From contig NZ_NQMO01000012.1 in assembly GCF_002257645.1 (NCBI RefSeq), positions 1 to 64,000 of the forward strand: DNA of 64,000 nt, given 5' to 3'. The DNA is from Paenibacillus sp. XY044. Lineage in GTDB: Bacteria; Bacillota; Bacilli; Paenibacillales; Paenibacillaceae. The translations under genes were made by a program, and so were the position numbers. Below, in pieces: positions 23,579-32,971 of the stretch (position 1 is its first letter; the number at the start of each line of letters is the position of its first letter). A model generated the notes under the pieces. The model had not been told where the DNA came from and did not search any database. It saw only the letters and a program-made list of their open reading frames with translations.

Positions 23579-25222
23579 TTAACGCTTCAGATAGCGGTCG
23601 TATGCCGCCTGCTCGATGTCAATCGCTTCCTGAATGCCCATGCTTTCAATCGTCTTCACGAATTTGCCGAAGTTGTCGACCGGCTCCGCACCCATGACGA
23701 ACTTGTCGAACATTTCGTCCCGGTACGTATTCACGTCCGTCATGATCGAAGCAAGACGCGCGGATTCCTCATTCGTAAACGAAAGCGGCGGCAGCCAGTC
23801 GTCATTGTTGGCATTCATCCATGTAGTCAGCGCTTCCTGCTGCTGGGGCAGCGAAGCGTTCTGCTCCTGATAACGTTTATCCTGCACGAACGGACCCCCG
23901 AAAGGGATAGCGTATTTTCCAAGTGCTGTAGCAAAGGCGAGTCCGTCCGGGTTTTTCATAATTTCATCGGTATAAATCGGATAACCGTCTTTCATCACGT
24001 AGCTTTTGCCTTCGATGCCGAAGTTGAACAGCATGGAGCCTTCCTCGCCGTATTTGTAGTCCAGCCATTTTACTGTCTCGATAACATGCTTATTGTCCTT
24101 CGTAATCGCCGCTCCAACGCTGTTGAAAATCGGCTCCCGCTGGCCGAGGACCGGCTCGTCGCCTTTGTTCAAAGTCGGATACGGCGCACCCGCAAGATTG
24201 AATTTCGGATCTTTGGCCGACATGGCCGTCGTATATTTGCCGATACCGCCGCCGACCGCGAGTTCGGATGCCCCCAGCAGCCCGCCGGTCCATTTAGCGT
24301 CCTTTTGCTTTGCATCCGTACCCGCGTAATCGCGGTCGATCAATCCTTCCTGATACCAGCTGCGCATCGTTTGAAGAAATGGTTTGTACTCCGGTTGAAT
24401 CGGACCAAACACGACTTTGCCATCCTTCAGGTTGAAACGCCCCGACGTGCCCCAGGCATTCAGAAACACGTTGCTGAAATTCAGGAGCGTATCCTTAGTA
24501 ATCAGCAGCGGAATTTCGTCTGCCTTGCCGTTATGATTAGGATCCTTCTCCTTAAACGCTTTCAACACCGTGTGCCATTCGTCGATCGTCGTCGGCATCG
24601 TCAGTCCGACCGAGTCCAACCAGTCCTTGCGAATCCCCAGGCCCTGGTAGGTGCGGAGATATGGGTCTTTTCTCAAGAAAGGAAACGCGTAGATGCGCCC
24701 GTCGTCCGTGGAAACTTCTTTCCGGATATCTGGATTGTCCTTGAGCAGCTTCGAGAGGTTCGGCGCATATTTCTCGATGTAATCGTTAAGCGGAATGATG
24801 ATGCCCGCGTTCATTGCGCCAACACCGCCGCCCGGATAATCGTTCCACCCCCATTCGATGACGTCCGGGTAATCGCCGGAGCTCATCAGCAGATTGAACT
24901 GGTTTTTTTCCTGGCCGGCCGTCGGATGCTGAAATTCGATATGGATGCCCGTTTTCTTCTCGGTTTCCTGATACGCAGCCATATCGTTCAGCGTTTTGAT
25001 GCCTGGCGCCGGATTCCCCTGCATAGTTACAAAGTAGGTGAGCGTCAGCGGCTTGGAGACGATTTTGCCGTCGGCCGGCGTTTCCGTGCCGGTATCCGTC
25101 TCCGGGGCGGCCGCTGACCCTCCGCCGGATGGACTGCCCCCGCCGGAGCAAGCCGACAACACGACGGTCATTGCCGTGAGTACAGCCAGGATCTTGGTCA
25201 TGCTCTTTTTACCGTAAATCAT
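23579..25222 (-). CDS. LplA-type extracellular solute-binding lipoprotein
   Basis: 547 residues. The signal peptide ends in VVLSAC (cysteine 25), followed by a Gly/Ser linker. The mature protein has the long LplA-like architecture (LTYFVTMQGNPAPGIKTLND, VIEWGWNDYPGGGVGAMNAG, YGLGIRKDWLDSVGLT-like block), typical of oligosaccharide or galacturonide binders in Paenibacillus. ATG 25222 follows GGGGGTAG. First gene of the importer operon, 149 nt downstream of the membrane-bound AraC regulator. The ligand is unknown; family members bind plant-polysaccharide oligomers. Confidence 0.92.
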   Translation of the reverse strand: MIYGKKSMTKILAVLTAMTVVLSACSGGGSPSGGGSAAAPETDTGTETPADGKIVSKPLTLTYFVTMQGNPAPGIKTLNDMAAYQETEKKTGIHIEFQHPTAGQEKNQFNLLMSSGDYPDVIEWGWNDYPGGGVGAMNAGIIIPLNDYIEKYAPNLSKLLKDNPDIRKEVSTDDGRIYAFPFLRKDPYLRTYQGLGIRKDWLDSVGLTMPTTIDEWHTVLKAFKEKDPNHNGKADEIPLLITKDTLLNFSNVFLNAWGTSGRFNLKDGKVVFGPIQPEYKPFLQTMRSWYQEGLIDRDYAGTDAKQKDAKWTGGLLGASELAVGGGIGKYTTAMSAKDPKFNLAGAPYPTLNKGDEPVLGQREPIFNSVGAAITKDNKHVIETVKWLDYKYGEEGSMLFNFGIEGKSYVMKDGYPIYTDEIMKNPDGLAFATALGKYAIPFGGPFVQDKRYQEQNASLPQQQEALTTWMNANNDDWLPPLSFTNEESARLASIMTDVNTYRDEMFDKFVMGAEPVDNFGKFVKTIESMGIQEAIDIEQAAYDRYLKR

Positions 25223-25371
25223 GGAACTACCCCCTTGTCAGGTATATATCGAGGCAGCAGGCCATTCGGTTTCCGCCTCGTTCCCCAGCATAGACGCAGA
25301 CCCGGGCGGCTGGATACCGCCGGATTGTTAGATTCATATCCCGGATGATAGATTCGGGCAATGATCCAAAT

Positions 25372-27717
25372 TTAAGATGAATGTTCCGTTTGTATGTTGG
25401 TGCGGTACTGGCCTGGCGTAATCCCTTCATGCTTTTTGAAAAAACGGATAAATCCGATATCATTCGAATATCCCACCGCCTGAGCCACCTGTGCCACGGT
25501 GAAGTCCTCTTTCGAGAGCAGCTTTTTGGCTTCCTCAATGCGGATCCTGGCGATATACTCTACAATCGTCTGTCCCGTCGCTTTCTTGAAAAAAGAAGAC
25601 AGATAGGGCTGCGTAATTCCCAGCTCGTTTGCGATCAGGCCGACGCTGAGCATGTTCTGGCCGTACCGCTCATGGACGATCCGCTGGATTCTGTCCAGCA
25701 TGCGGCTTCCCGAATCGCTTCGTCCTTCCTTCCACAACCGGCACACATCAAGGAAATCCGCCCTCAGCTGCGCAAATATTTCACGGTCGTCATGGACATG
25801 ATCCGGATGTAAGATCAACAGCCTGTTTACAAGATTCCGGTCGGCACCCGGCATGCTTTGCGTAATCCGAAACAACGTGGATGATAGATGCATGAGCAAA
25901 TACAAACGGGTTGGCGTACTGCCTCTACGGCCGTCATCATGATCGGCAAACAGCGCATCCAACAGCTGCCCGGTTTTGTCCTCCTCACCGGATTTGACGT
26001 AATTGGTCAGCTGCTGTTCGATATCCAGCGGATAGTAGTAAGCAACCAGCTGCTCCGGCAGTGTTGCTGTGCCGACGGCCGCGCTGCGCATGCGGCTTTG
26101 ATCCAACTTTTTAAGCGCATCCCGGAAGGCTTCGCCGATGGCCTGCAATCCGTCAACGACAAGGCTTGTCCCCATAACCAGCTTCAGCCTGAACCGCTCC
26201 CGGAGCACCTGGTCCAGACGCTCCGTAATAGACGCAAGCTCCGAGCTCCGGCATTCATCTACGGCTTCGTTGAAGTTCACGAGCAGACCGAGTTTGCCTT
26301 GATCGAGCTCGGCGGCATAGGCGACATGGCGTTCGTTGCCGAGCTCCGAGGCGATGTTGGAGATGACAAAGTTAACAAACAGCCATTCCTTATCGTCTGG
26401 ATCAGCCGGTATATCGCTCCATTTCTCCACTTCGATCAGCACGATCGCAAACCAGTCGGATACGAAGCGGATCCCCACAAACTCCAGCGATTCCGGCCTT
26501 AGCTCATGCGGATCGGCATAGCCCTTGATCAAGCGGCTCACGAGGTGGAGACGAATCATCGGCGCCTGTTGGGACAGACGCGTTCGAAGCTCCGTTTCCG
26601 TCAGGCGGGCCGATTGGATCCATGTCCGGATGACCTCATACTCAAGGGGCCCCTGCTTGTTCTGCGGCGCATCGGCTCCTTCGGTTGCCGCCGAAACAAG
26701 CGCCCGGATCGGACGGTAGTTCCGGTATGCCAGGTACAGAGACACGACCGCACCCGTAAAGGCGGCCAGTATGAATAACGACAGCGCCCATTTCCGGACT
26801 TCGTTCACTTCCTGCAGATAAACGCCCCGCGGTACGACCAGAACGTATTTCCATCCGTAAACGCTCGAAGTCGCGTACGAAACCACCGTATTCTGTCCGC
26901 TCAGGCTGGTATTCAGCTTGCCTTCGTCTCCGTGCATATCGCCATAAGAAAACGGAAGCTCCCCTTCATCCGACTTAGTGGAGCTAATAATCCGGTTGGA
27001 GGCGTCCATGATATAGATTTCTCCCTTCCCCGCTTGTGCCAACGTATTGAGCATTTTGCGGAGCTGCTCGTCGTTGATCATGATGAATAACGTTGCCTTT
27101 CGTTTGGAACGGTCGACAAGAGGCAGCGTCTGCATATAAGCAATCATATCGTTCCGTTCCCCGAGGGCATTGCTTGTGTGCATGCCGGGTACGAATGTGC
27201 GGTAATGGTAACCGCTGTCGAACCGGGAGATCCAATCCCAGGCGTCCATGCCGTCAAAACGGTTCACTTCATTAAACAGAATGTCCGGCGTCGTCTTGAC
27301 GCCCGGCCCCAGCATCGTCCCGGACTTCGGCAAATAAATGTAATAATCGTATATAAAAGGCGTTAGCGGTTTGTATCGCTGCAGCTCCTCTGCCATGGCG
27401 ATCATGTCGTACTGATCCCGGTCGGACATCGGCGCCGTCTTCCCCATCAGCGGGAGCAGCTTCGGATGATTGGCGATCTGCTGCTCGAGCTGCTCCATCA
27501 GTTGAAATTGTCCGTCGGCAAGTTCCCTAAGCTGTCCCAGCATAGCTGAATTGGTCTGCTCCACGGAATGCTCCACGACGTCGTTGGCGCGCCAGTACAG
27601 CAAGCTGCCGATGACGATCAGCAGAAGGAGAATCGCCATATAAGACCAGAACAATGCTGACCACGCTCCCTTTAGTCTCAGCCAGGGATACTTTCTTGCA
27701 ATCCTTGCGTTTCTCAT
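25372..27717 (-). CDS. Membrane-anchored AraC-family regulator with extracellular sensor
   Basis: 781 residues combining sensing and DNA binding in one chain. TM1 is near residues 20-40 (SALFWSYMAILLLLIVIGSL). An extracellular Cache-like region of about 250 residues follows, then TM2 (WALSLFILAAFTGAVVSLYL) and a cytoplasmic linker. A C-terminal AraC double helix-turn-helix reads LSVGLIANELGITQPYLSSF then VAQAVGYSNDIGFIRFFKKH and GITPGQYR. ATG 27717 follows GTGGAGGAG; the longer frame lacks a site. It lies directly upstream of the LplABC-type operon in the same direction and is the obvious regulator of it. Confidence 0.92.
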   Translation of the reverse strand: MRNARIARKYPWLRLKGAWSALFWSYMAILLLLIVIGSLLYWRANDVVEHSVEQTNSAMLGQLRELADGQFQLMEQLEQQIANHPKLLPLMGKTAPMSDRDQYDMIAMAEELQRYKPLTPFIYDYYIYLPKSGTMLGPGVKTTPDILFNEVNRFDGMDAWDWISRFDSGYHYRTFVPGMHTSNALGERNDMIAYMQTLPLVDRSKRKATLFIMINDEQLRKMLNTLAQAGKGEIYIMDASNRIISSTKSDEGELPFSYGDMHGDEGKLNTSLSGQNTVVSYATSSVYGWKYVLVVPRGVYLQEVNEVRKWALSLFILAAFTGAVVSLYLAYRNYRPIRALVSAATEGADAPQNKQGPLEYEVIRTWIQSARLTETELRTRLSQQAPMIRLHLVSRLIKGYADPHELRPESLEFVGIRFVSDWFAIVLIEVEKWSDIPADPDDKEWLFVNFVISNIASELGNERHVAYAAELDQGKLGLLVNFNEAVDECRSSELASITERLDQVLRERFRLKLVMGTSLVVDGLQAIGEAFRDALKKLDQSRMRSAAVGTATLPEQLVAYYYPLDIEQQLTNYVKSGEEDKTGQLLDALFADHDDGRRGSTPTRLYLLMHLSSTLFRITQSMPGADRNLVNRLLILHPDHVHDDREIFAQLRADFLDVCRLWKEGRSDSGSRMLDRIQRIVHERYGQNMLSVGLIANELGITQPYLSSFFKKATGQTIVEYIARIRIEEAKKLLSKEDFTVAQVAQAVGYSNDIGFIRFFKKHEGITPGQYRTNIQTEHSS

Positions 27718-27879
27718 CCGTTCTCCTCCACTTTCCTTGATAGATGCCAATGCTCTCCCAAAGGTCAGGGGGCATGGAATAAAATTCAGTATAACAAGAG
27801 CACATTCAGGCAGAAGCTATCGGTTTGTTGGATAAACAAATCGTTTATAAGATTCGGTCTGGGCTTGCGGCCGTCAACA

Positions 27880-27912
27880 TAAAAAGACGCGCACCCTGTT
27901 TCGGTGCACGTC
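27880..27912 (-). terminator. Intrinsic terminator after the oxidoreductase gene
   Basis: GACG-GCACC / GGTGC-CGTC form a 10-bp stem (one mismatch) with a 7-nt loop and a TTTTT tail on the minus strand. It separates the 29883-27979 pair from the AraC regulator gene. Confidence 0.85.
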
Positions 27913-27978
27913 CTCTTATCGGTATTCCTTATTCCCAGGCGCCCCCGACCCAATCAGGAGCCAAAGCTTCCTTCCATA

Positions 27979-29109
27979 TCAAACCGTCTCGGTCACCTTA
28001 TGTTTCGACGCCGCGATCCGCTTATTCAGCTCCTCCAAAAACAGTTCCTCGTCGATCGGAAGCTCCACGGTTTCGCCGATCCAGCTGGATAAGTGCATCG
28101 CATTCGACAGCATTAAGCTATTTATGCCCTCCTCGCCATCAGCGATCAGCGGCGTGCCGTGCAGGACGGACTTGGCAAAGGAAGCGATGACGCCCGTATG
28201 CTGGCTGTTGTCCCCTTCGGCTTCGATGACGGATACGTCCACGGAAGGCCTGGCGAAGCCGTCCTTCGATTCAAAGCAGAATTCGCGTTCGTTTTGGCTC
28301 AGCTTATGCAGCGTCAGCGTATTGTTTTCGCATACCAGCTTGCCCATCTCCAGCGTAATTTCCAGCCGGTTGGTTCCCGGCAGGTCGGCCGTCGTCGTCA
28401 CGAATACGCCCGTGGCCCCGTTCGGAAATTCGAGGTATGCCGTCACATCATCCTCCACCTCGATGTTATGCCACTTGCCTTCATGGCAGAAGGCACGGAC
28501 TTTGGCCGGCATGCCGCAAATCCATTGGAGGAGATCGATGTTGTGCGGGCATTGGTTGATAAGAACGCCCCCGCCTTCCCCGGCCCAGGTGGCGCGCCAG
28601 CTTCCGGAATCATAGTAGGCCTGCGACCGGTACCAGTCGGTAATGATCCAGTTCACCCGCTTGATCGCCCCAAGCTCGCCGCCGTGTACGAGTTCATACA
28701 TTTTGCGGTACATCGGGTTCGTCCGCTGATTGAACATCATGCCGAAGATACGGCCGCTTTCCCGCGCCTTCTCGTTCATTTCCCGTACCTGTTTCGTGTA
28801 GACACCGGCCGGCTTTTCGCATAATACGTGCAGCCCTTTGGCGAAAGCCAGAATGGCCAGCCTCGGGTGGTCGTAGTGCGGCGTCGCAATAATTACCGCG
28901 TCACAGAGGCCGCTGTCCATCAACTCGTCCGGAGTCGCAAAGAAACCGATATGGTCCGGCAAATAAGTTTTGGTGTCCTCCAGCCGCTTGCCATCCATTT
29001 CCGACACCGCGGTCAGCTCCGCCTCCGGCACGATGCCCTTGATTAATTTTTTGGCATGATCCGAACCCATATTGCCCATCCCGATGACGCCGATCCGTAA
29101 TGTTGACAT
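27979..29109 (-). CDS. Gfo/Idh/MocA-family NAD(P)-dependent oxidoreductase
   Basis: 376 residues. The N-terminal Rossmann fold has GVIGMGNMGSDHAKKLIKG, then VIIATPHYDHPRLAILAFAK and the family signature HVLCEKPAG. The C-terminal substrate domain has the catalytic-type GGGVLINQCPHNIDLLQW with the conserved His. The family oxidises or epimerises sugars, polyols and sugar acids. ATG 29109 lies 5 nt after GGAGGG. It starts 18 nt after the isomerase gene, so the two form an operon. Together they suggest inositol- or keto-sugar-type catabolism; the substrate is not determinable. Confidence 0.92.
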   Translation of the reverse strand: MSTLRIGVIGMGNMGSDHAKKLIKGIVPEAELTAVSEMDGKRLEDTKTYLPDHIGFFATPDELMDSGLCDAVIIATPHYDHPRLAILAFAKGLHVLCEKPAGVYTKQVREMNEKARESGRIFGMMFNQRTNPMYRKMYELVHGGELGAIKRVNWIITDWYRSQAYYDSGSWRATWAGEGGGVLINQCPHNIDLLQWICGMPAKVRAFCHEGKWHNIEVEDDVTAYLEFPNGATGVFVTTTADLPGTNRLEITLEMGKLVCENNTLTLHKLSQNEREFCFESKDGFARPSVDVSVIEAEGDNSQHTGVIASFAKSVLHGTPLIADGEEGINSLMLSNAMHLSSWIGETVELPIDEELFLEELNKRIAASKHKVTETV

Positions 29110-29127
29110 CAAGACCCTCCATTCTCC

Positions 29128-29883
29128 TTAGCGATAGCCAAGGGAAGCCAAATTGTTGTAGCTTGTCTGCAGGCAGTCGAACGGACTCGTCTGGCATACG
29201 TCCTGCTCGACCAGCAGATACTTCGTGTTTGCCTGTTCAAGCGCTTTCAAAATTGCCGGGAAATTCATGTTCCCCTCCATGACGGGGGCCATCAGCTGCT
29301 GCGTCCCCTGGACGGCCATGTCCTTCAGATGCACGCAGTGAAGGCGGTCCTTTAACTTGCCGATCCATTCGCATACGTCGGCGCCGGCCGCCTGCACCCA
29401 ATAGGTATCGAGCGTTATTCCCATCTCCTCCGGCGCGAAATCCTCCACCAGCCGCTCGATCAGCCGCTTGCCGCCGATTTTTTCGAACTCGAAATGATGG
29501 TTGTGGTACATGAACAGCTTGCCTGCCTTGGCGATGCGCCCGGCCGCTTCCCGGAAGTCTTCCGCGAAATATCCGTACCAGTCGAGACCGCGGTATTTAT
29601 CAGGCATCGATCCGATCCCAATGTAATCGCAGCCTAGAATATGATGCTCCTCGATAACTTGATCCGTTTCGTTCAGAATCCGGTCCGGGCTCGTATGCGT
29701 CAGCGCGATTTGGAGCGACAACTCGTCGCAAATGGCGCGAAGCGTCTCGGGACGGATGGAACCGATAGCCGAAATCTGGACCGATGTATAGCCCATGGCC
29801 GCAATTTTTTGCAATGTTCTCCGAATATCCTTTTCGGTCTGCAGAAAGGATCGAACGGTATACAATTGTGCGCCTAAAATCAT
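29128..29883 (-). CDS. Sugar phosphate isomerase/epimerase (AP-endonuclease-2 TIM barrel)
   Basis: 251 residues of the xylose-isomerase-like TIM-barrel family. It has ILGAQLYTVRSFLQTEKDIR, metal-ligand and strand motifs YHNHHFEFEK, GITLDTYWVQAAGADVCEW and HCVHLKDM, and a conserved final segment. Members isomerise or dehydrate sugars and inositol derivatives and are often paired with Gfo/Idh oxidoreductases, as here. ATG 29883 follows AAGGAGGGG by 9 nt; a 38-codon upstream extension in frame has no site. An AraC regulator is divergently transcribed 150 nt away. Confidence 0.9.
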   Translation of the reverse strand: MILGAQLYTVRSFLQTEKDIRRTLQKIAAMGYTSVQISAIGSIRPETLRAICDELSLQIALTHTSPDRILNETDQVIEEHHILGCDYIGIGSMPDKYRGLDWYGYFAEDFREAAGRIAKAGKLFMYHNHHFEFEKIGGKRLIERLVEDFAPEEMGITLDTYWVQAAGADVCEWIGKLKDRLHCVHLKDMAVQGTQQLMAPVMEGNMNFPAILKALEQANTKYLLVEQDVCQTSPFDCLQTSYNNLASLGYR

Positions 29884-30034
29884 GAAATATGGCCCCTCCT
29901 TCAAGATTTCCAAAAGTACATTCCCCTTAATTATAGTGCCGTCATCCGGAATCGCCATTGTAAATCGAGGCCATAACATTGCAAATGTAGCGGTCATTCG
30001 TTAGACTAAACCCAACATCGCTTGAGGAGGCAAA

Positions 30035-30868
30035 ATGATGCTGTATGCGAATATCCATACCGATGCCATGAATCTCCACCATGCCGCAGACCAACGCAGA
30101 ACGGATCAATACGCGCTGCACTGCCACAATTACTACGAGGTGTACTATTTCATCGCCGGAGAAGTCAGCTATCTGGTCGAGGGCAAGCGCTACGTACCGG
30201 AACCGCACAGCCTGCTGCTCATCGCCCCTCACGTGTTCCACGGCGTAAAAATCGAAAGCGACATCCCTTATGAAAGGATATCGCTTCATTTTGTGCCCGG
30301 ATTTCTTCCGCCCGAAAACCAGTCCGTATTGTTGTCTCCCTTCCATCCCGATGATGGTCCCGCAGGGATCTATTACAAGGACGACGGAAACCGCGTCATG
30401 TTTTCCTTCTTCAAGCAGCTGATGGATGCCCGGCACGCCGATGCCGCCATTCGTGATCTTGCGCTCCGGGTGCGCCTCGAGGCGCTGTTGTCGCAAATCT
30501 TGATCCACAGCTATGCGCTGAAAGGCACCTCGGACACCTCATCCTCCGGTCCATCGGTCCCGCGGATTATCGCTTACGTCAACGACCATATTACCGAATC
30601 GATCACGCTCGACGATCTGTCCGCCGCCTTTTACATCAGCAAGCATCATTTGAACAAAATGTTCCGCAGAGCTACAGGCACGACCATCGGCAATTACGTG
30701 ATCCATAAGCGGGTGGTGATGGCGCAAAATTTGATGCTCCAAGGCCATGCCGCGAATTCGGCGGCCGCCGCCGTGGGCTTCCACGATTATTCTTCTTTTT
30801 TCCGCGCATTTAAAAAGGTGCTGGGCTACGCTCCATCCGCCAAACGTCATCCCATGCTTCTCCATTAA
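30035..30868 (+). CDS. AraC-family regulator with cupin sensor domain
   Basis: 277 residues. The N-terminal cupin has HCHNYYEVYYFIAGEVSYLV and HSLLLIAPHVFHGVKI, and the C-terminal AraC domain has ITLDDLSAAFYISKHHLNKM and SAAAAVGFHDYSSFFRAFKK. Either of two adjacent ATGs (30035 or 30038) fits GAGGAGG. It is divergent from the isomerase/oxidoreductase pair and convergent with the GH29 gene. It most likely activates the divergent pair in response to a sugar. Confidence 0.9.
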   Translation: MMLYANIHTDAMNLHHAADQRRTDQYALHCHNYYEVYYFIAGEVSYLVEGKRYVPEPHSLLLIAPHVFHGVKIESDIPYERISLHFVPGFLPPENQSVLLSPFHPDDGPAGIYYKDDGNRVMFSFFKQLMDARHADAAIRDLALRVRLEALLSQILIHSYALKGTSDTSSSGPSVPRIIAYVNDHITESITLDDLSAAFYISKHHLNKMFRRATGTTIGNYVIHKRVVMAQNLMLQGHAANSAAAAVGFHDYSSFFRAFKKVLGYAPSAKRHPMLLH

Positions 30869-30890
30869 ACCGCTCCCTAGGCCGGGCAGC

Positions 30891-31862
30891 TTATCCCCGG
30901 GTCAGCCAGCCTTCGGGAATGACGGTCAGTTCGTCCGGTTTCCGGTACCGCTCTCCGATCTCCCGGAAGCGTTCCAGAACGTTCGCATCCAGCAATCCTT
31001 GCCGATTGGGGGCTCCGTTTAACAGAAAGGTCACGTTGTGACGGTTGCAGTCATGAATCATGTCCAGCGCCCAATCCACCGTTTTCAGCTCTCTGGCCGT
31101 ATCCGTCGTTCTCCAGAACCAGGTTTTCGTTAATACGTTGCAGCTGGCCCCCGGTCCCTCAAAGTCGTCTTCCACTTCCTGCCCTGCGGCATTTTCATAA
31201 AAAACGACATCCGTATGATTCAGGTTGGACTCGCAGCTGATGTTCATCAGCAAGCACTGAGGCTGCAGCTGCTTGACCCATGCATCGATTTCCTCGAACG
31301 GAAGGTTCTCGTACGAAGGGCCGCCCCAATGGGCATTCCAGCCGTCAATAATGAGGAATGGAAGCTCGCCGTAGTTCGTCAGCAGCTCCTCGAGCTGGTT
31401 TTTAATGAACTGCTTATCCTCCGGCGTGCATTTTCTCCGGCCGATTTGGTGATGCAGGTCCAGCATGGAAAAATACAGCCCCGCCTCAATCCCTTCCGCC
31501 CGGAACGCGTCCAGATACTCCTTGACGACATCCCGCCGGTTCGACGCGTTACGCACGCAATGCTCCGTATGCTCGGTCGGCCACAAACTGAAGCCTTCAT
31601 GATGCTTCGCGGTCAATGCCGCAAAGCTCATCCCCGCCGATTTGGCGGCTTTTGCCCACTGCGCGCAGTCCAGCTGCTCCGGATTCCAGTCCTTCGGATC
31701 GAACACGAACCGGCGGGGCTCATCACCGTTCTCGTGATCGTATTCCCAATCGATGATGTCCGAATCGGCAAATTGAAACGTCGCGCTGTTGAAATGGATA
31801 AACATCCCTAACCGCTGATTCACAAACCACTGCTGCCTTTGGATGAGTGCCTGTTGATCCAT
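30891..31862 (-). CDS. Alpha-L-fucosidase-type glycoside hydrolase (GH29)
   Basis: 323 residues without signal peptide, so cytoplasmic and acting on imported oligosaccharides. Typical GH29 blocks are QQWFVNQRLGMFIHFNSAT, WAKAAKSAGMSFAALTAKHH, EGFSLWPTEHTEHCV and AEGIEAGLYFSMLDLHH. The likely nucleophile Asp is in LPFLIIDGWNAHWGG. It lacks the C-terminal beta-sandwich of larger members. The AraC gene at 32004 is divergent. Activity on fucose versus related sugars cannot be settled from the sequence. Confidence 0.85.
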   Translation of the reverse strand: MDQQALIQRQQWFVNQRLGMFIHFNSATFQFADSDIIDWEYDHENGDEPRRFVFDPKDWNPEQLDCAQWAKAAKSAGMSFAALTAKHHEGFSLWPTEHTEHCVRNASNRRDVVKEYLDAFRAEGIEAGLYFSMLDLHHQIGRRKCTPEDKQFIKNQLEELLTNYGELPFLIIDGWNAHWGGPSYENLPFEEIDAWVKQLQPQCLLMNISCESNLNHTDVVFYENAAGQEVEDDFEGPGASCNVLTKTWFWRTTDTARELKTVDWALDMIHDCNRHNVTFLLNGAPNRQGLLDANVLERFREIGERYRKPDELTVIPEGWLTRG

Positions 31863-31936
31863 AACTCACTGCCTCCCTAACTTGACTTAAATCATATAAT
31901 ATCTACCACTCTACAGGATTACCTTCCTTGATACAG

Positions 31937-31965
31937 CTGACAATGGCGACCTCTTATAGTACAAT
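31937..31965 (+). promoter_or_regulatory. Promoter of the AraC gene at 32004
   Basis: CTGACA (31937-31942), 17-nt spacer, TACAAT (31960-31965), 39 nt upstream of the start codon. Confidence 0.65.
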
Positions 31966-32003
31966 CTCTACATTCATTTGTACCGAAAAGGAGCTATAGC
32001 GAT

Positions 32004-32882
32004 ATGCTCGTACTTGAACTCAAGGTGCCGCCGCTTCCGCTGCTGGCTGCGGTCGGCCATACGGTATGGCAGGCGGGCGTGGTGCACGCCGAGCGCAAAT
32101 TCGAAGCCTTTGACCTGATCGTATGCGCCAAAGGCACGCTATATATGGAAGAGAACGGAACTCCGTATGATATCCGCGAGGGGATGATGCTCGTCCTGGA
32201 GCCCGGCAAGACGCATCGCGGCTACCGTCCGACCGATCGCGAAACCGAGGTGTATTGGATCCATTTCGAATACCCGGTGGCCGAACAGCCGGTTCTGATC
32301 GAGAAAAGCCAGTGGCAGCAGCCGCTCTTGAACCGGTCGGATCAGGATACCAAGGCGCATCCGGGCATAGTGGACATCCCCAAATTTGCCGAGGTGGACT
32401 TGCGCACCATGGTGCCGATCCTGCAGGACATGCTGAAAGTACACAGTATGCTTACGCCCTACGGGGTCTACGAACTGCACATATTATTCGGCAAGTTCCT
32501 TATAGAGCTACAGGGAAGCATGAGAAAAGGCAGTCCGCATGCCCGCTCGTTTTTCCTTGGAGAGCAGGTCGCAGCCTATTTGGCGGACAACCTCGAGACC
32601 CCCTTCGACTCCGCCGGCATGGAGCGCGACCTGCATTACCATTTCGATTACTTGGCGCGCTGCCTGAAACAGTATTCGGGGATGAGCCCGCTGAAGTACC
32701 GGCACCATCTGCAGATGGAGCGGGCCAAGCGGCTGCTGGCGCATTCGGAGCTGTCCCTGGTCAAAGTCGGCGAACAATGCGGGTTCCGGGACAACAACTA
32801 TTTTACGCGTCTGTTCAAACGCCAAACCTCGTTTACCCCCGGCGAGTACAGGAAACGGTATCAGGTATTTCGTATGGATTGA
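32004..32882 (+). CDS. AraC-family transcriptional regulator
   Basis: 292 residues. The N-terminal cupin-like sensor has FDLIVCAKGTLYMEENGTPY and MMLVLEPGKTHRGYRP. The C-terminal AraC helix-turn-helix pair has FDYLARCLKQYSGMSPLKYR, ERAKRLLAHSELSLVKVGEQ, then CGFRDNNYFTRLFKRQTSFT and PGEYRKRY. ATG 32004 follows AAAGGAGC. It is divergent from the GH29 gene and followed by the GntR/LacI-type regulator 89 nt downstream. Control of the GH29 gene is the simplest hypothesis. Confidence 0.9.
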   Translation: MLVLELKVPPLPLLAAVGHTVWQAGVVHAERKFEAFDLIVCAKGTLYMEENGTPYDIREGMMLVLEPGKTHRGYRPTDRETEVYWIHFEYPVAEQPVLIEKSQWQQPLLNRSDQDTKAHPGIVDIPKFAEVDLRTMVPILQDMLKVHSMLTPYGVYELHILFGKFLIELQGSMRKGSPHARSFFLGEQVAAYLADNLETPFDSAGMERDLHYHFDYLARCLKQYSGMSPLKYRHHLQMERAKRLLAHSELSLVKVGEQCGFRDNNYFTRLFKRQTSFTPGEYRKRYQVFRMD

Positions 32883-32891
32883 AATATTGAC

Positions 32892-32909
32892 TTAGTTTGA
32901 TATACTAAA
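32892..32909. promoter_or_regulatory. AT-rich palindrome upstream of the GntR/LacI-type gene
   Basis: TTAGT-TTGATAT-ACTAA, containing TTTGATATACTAAA, lies 63 nt upstream of ATG 32972. It resembles the palindrome GTATGATATATCATAC and the TTTGATATATA element upstream of the GH43 gene, suggesting autoregulation by the same protein. Confidence 0.5.
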
Positions 32910-32971
32910 TGAAAGCTGTATGCGACTTATTTTCAAATTTCATAGAACGTAACGAGAATCGGAGAAAAACA

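Noticed and set aside
23510..25117. 535-codon plus-strand open frame over the LplA-type gene
   Set aside because: Antisense shadow; the minus-strand product has a signal peptide, lipobox and family motifs throughout.
30891..31862. Secreted fucosidase
   Set aside because: The N-terminus is polar and lacks any signal peptide, so a cytoplasmic enzyme is more likely.
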